DNA of 7,232 nucleotides. It comes from Verrucomicrobiota bacterium (GTDB lineage Bacteria; Verrucomicrobiota; Verrucomicrobiia; Limisphaerales; SXQI01). Location of the stretch: NCBI GenBank assembly GCA_008933045.1, contig WBXJ01000153.1, positions 1 to 7,232 on the forward strand, given 5' to 3'. Of this stretch, positions 6,426-7,232 are shown piece after piece. Position 1 is the stretch's first letter; every line of letters starts with the position of its first letter. The notes beneath the pieces are model-generated. The model was not told the DNA's origin. It saw only the letters and a program-made list of their open reading frames with translations, and did not search any database. Position numbers and translations under genes: made by a program.

Positions 6426-6453
6426 TTGACAGACGATCTTAAATTGTACAAAT
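6426..6453 (+). promoter_or_regulatory. Promoter of the fasciclin gene
   Basis: A perfect TTGACA -35 box (6426-6431) is followed after 16 nt by TACAAA (6448-6453, 4 of 6 matches to TATAAT). The expected start point is near 6460, leaving a leader of about 30 nt before ATG 6492. The -10 overlaps the first TGTACA operator core, so a bound regulator would block RNA polymerase. Confidence 0.55.
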
Positions 6454-6462
6454 TCTGTACAA
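6444..6462. promoter_or_regulatory. CarH/LitR-type operator: two TGTACA cores 11 bp apart
   Basis: TGTACA stands at 6445-6450 and 6456-6461, with matching context (TGTACAAaTTc and TGTACAAgTTg), so these are 11-bp tandem repeats. Because TGTACA is its own reverse complement, the same 19 bp also read as a 7-5-7 palindrome, TTGTACA-AATTC-TGTACAA. As I recall the published work, T. thermophilus CarH binds tandem 11-bp repeats with a T-n-T-A-C-A core, which this fits. The site lies between the regulator and fasciclin genes and overlaps the fasciclin -10. I found no good third copy at the next 11-bp step on either side. Confidence 0.65.
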
Positions 6463-6470
6463 GTTGAGAC

Positions 6471-6484
6471 CTACTCCCGAGTAG
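6471..6484 (+). repeat. Perfect 6-bp inverted repeat in the fasciclin leader
   Basis: CTACTC (6471-6476) and GAGTAG (6479-6484) are separated by only CC. The repeat lies 7 nt before ATG 6492, where a ribosome binding site would be. A 2-nt loop is too tight for a normal RNA hairpin, so a protein-binding DNA palindrome is more likely than an RNA structure. Confidence 0.35.
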
Positions 6485-6491
6485 ATTCAAC

Positions 6492-7133
6492 ATGAAAACG
6501 AATCGTGAAGATCAGAAATCAACCGCAAGCAGTACTAGCCCTTGGCTCATCGAAAGCAGATTGGGCGAACCGAAGAGCTTTGCGGTCGAAGTCCGGGTTC
6601 ACGCCAAAACGCAATCAGCACATTCCATACAAACTGTGAAAAATATCCGTATCATTGCCCTTACCCTTCTGACCGTCATGGCCTTGGTCTCCAGCGTCGT
6701 CCGCGCCGAGACCAAGCATGGCGATAAAAAAGACATCGTGGCTGTCGCCTCCGGCGCAGGGAGCTTCAACACCCTTGTCGCGGCCGTTAAAGCCGCCGGC
6801 TTGGTTGAAACCTTGCAAGGCCCGGGCCCGTTCACGGTTTTCGCGCCGACTGATGAAGCCTTCGCCAAGCTGCCGAAGGGCACGGTGCAAGACCTGCTCA
6901 AACCCGAGAATAAAGCCAAACTCGTGGCCATCCTCACTTACCACGTCGTGCCTGGCAAAGTCATGGCAGCGAACGTGAAAACCATGAAAGCCAAGACGGT
7001 CAACGGCCAGTCGCTCGACATCAAAGTTGCCAACGGCGCCGTCACCGTGAACAAAGCCAAAGTCGTGAAGACGGACGTGGCCGCCAGCAACGGAGTCATC
7101 CACGTCATCGACACCGTGATCCTGCCGAACTGA
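6492..7133 (+). CDS. Secreted fasciclin (FAS1) domain protein
   Basis: A 213-aa frame carrying one FAS1 domain over residues 80-213. The two family motifs are clear: H1 as GPFTVFAPTDEAFAKLP (112-128) and H2 as SNGVIHVIDTVILP (199-212). The central YHVVPGK (150-156) lies between them. FAS1 domains mediate adhesion to matrix or cell-surface partners. A Sec-type signal sits at residues 50-72: KNIR, a hydrophobic stretch IIALTLLTVMALVSSVV, then RA before ETKHG. Thus export to the periplasm or outside is expected. The start is ambiguous. ATG 6492 gives 48 polar residues before the signal, whereas GTG 6636 gives a standard 165-aa secreted protein. Neither has a good Shine-Dalgarno; the promoter at 6426-6453 and the absence of stops favour neither strongly. 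It is divergent from the CarH-like regulator and shares its operator region, so control by light/B12 is inferred. No clear terminator follows in 7134-7232. Confidence 0.9.
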   Translation: MKTNREDQKSTASSTSPWLIESRLGEPKSFAVEVRVHAKTQSAHSIQTVKNIRIIALTLLTVMALVSSVVRAETKHGDKKDIVAVASGAGSFNTLVAAVKAAGLVETLQGPGPFTVFAPTDEAFAKLPKGTVQDLLKPENKAKLVAILTYHVVPGKVMAANVKTMKAKTVNGQSLDIKVANGAVTVNKAKVVKTDVAASNGVIHVIDTVILPN

Positions 7134-7232
7134 AAGCTCCTAAGATGGCGGAGGGCACCCAGCTCTCAGCCCTAGTCATTGATCAATCGATTGCACCGAA
7201 TCCAAATTCCAAACCATTTCCACTATGTTTCA

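Larger units (their letters stand above)
6413..6470. repeat. TTGAGAC direct repeats flanking the divergent promoter
   Basis: TTGAGAC occurs at 6413-6419 and again at 6464-6470, 51 bp apart. The two copies bracket the -35 box and the TGTACA operator sites. They could be extra regulator contacts or chance. Confidence 0.25.

Noticed and set aside
6615..7103. Minus-strand open frame of 162 codons
   Set aside because: Antisense of the fasciclin gene; its His/Gly/Asp-rich composition is what the reverse of that gene's codons gives.
7153..7173. AGGGC...GCCCT inverted repeat 20 nt after the fasciclin stop
   Set aside because: Only 5 bp of stem and no T-run after it, so it is not a credible terminator.
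7179..7193. Overlapping palindromes TTGATCAA and CAATCGATTG past the fasciclin gene
   Set aside because: Short palindromes of this size are expected by chance; there is no paired copy or integrase gene to suggest an attachment site.
7225..7232. ATG at 7225 as the start of a further gene
   Set aside because: Only two codons are visible and there is no ribosome binding site.

Overview
The window looks like a chromosomal piece of a Verrucomicrobiota-type bacterium, possibly an uncultured soil or freshwater lineage. This is inferred from the style of the proteins: the Gfo/Idh/MocA oxidoreductase paired with a FucP-like MFS transporter, the MerR-cobalamin regulator, and the weak or absent Shine-Dalgarno sequences before most starts. 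No rRNA, tRNA, CRISPR array, IS element or phage gene was seen.

Left block (about 1-4430), all on the minus strand and moderate in G+C. In transcription order it holds a Gfo/Idh/MocA oxidoreductase (4226-3114), a 12-14 TM MFS transporter 25 nt downstream (3088-1463), and a clear rho-independent terminator (1441-1414). A cytoplasmic-looking serine beta-lactamase-family hydrolase follows (1376-270), and then the probable N-terminus of another minus-strand gene that runs off the left edge (68-1). A promoter candidate with an adjoining 6-6-6 palindrome lies upstream of the oxidoreductase. The first two genes look like an uptake-plus-oxidation unit for a sugar or polyol-like compound.

Junction (about 4430-4610). 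A plus-strand stretch encodes the C-terminal end of what looks like a DoxX-family membrane protein. It has no N-terminal part: its frame closes at a stop at 4429-4431, where base composition also changes. This looks like a gene remnant at a rearrangement or insertion boundary.

Right block (about 4440-7232), visibly richer in G+C. A MerR-family regulator with a CarH/LitR-type B12-binding sensor (6306-5323), a small YgaP/DUF2892 membrane protein (4-nt ATGA overlap) and an SRPBCC protein (10-nt gap) form a minus-strand operon. A secreted fasciclin-domain protein is transcribed divergently (6492-7133). The intergenic region holds a perfect TTGACA -35 box and two TGTACA cores exactly 11 bp apart that overlap the -10. 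This matches what is expected of a CarH operator. The simplest reading is a compact, probably light- and B12-responsive module whose regulator controls itself, two envelope/lipid-related genes and a secreted adhesion-like protein. The photoreceptor keeps the W-x9-EH motif and the lower axial histidine but has Arg where T. thermophilus CarH has the upper-ligand His.
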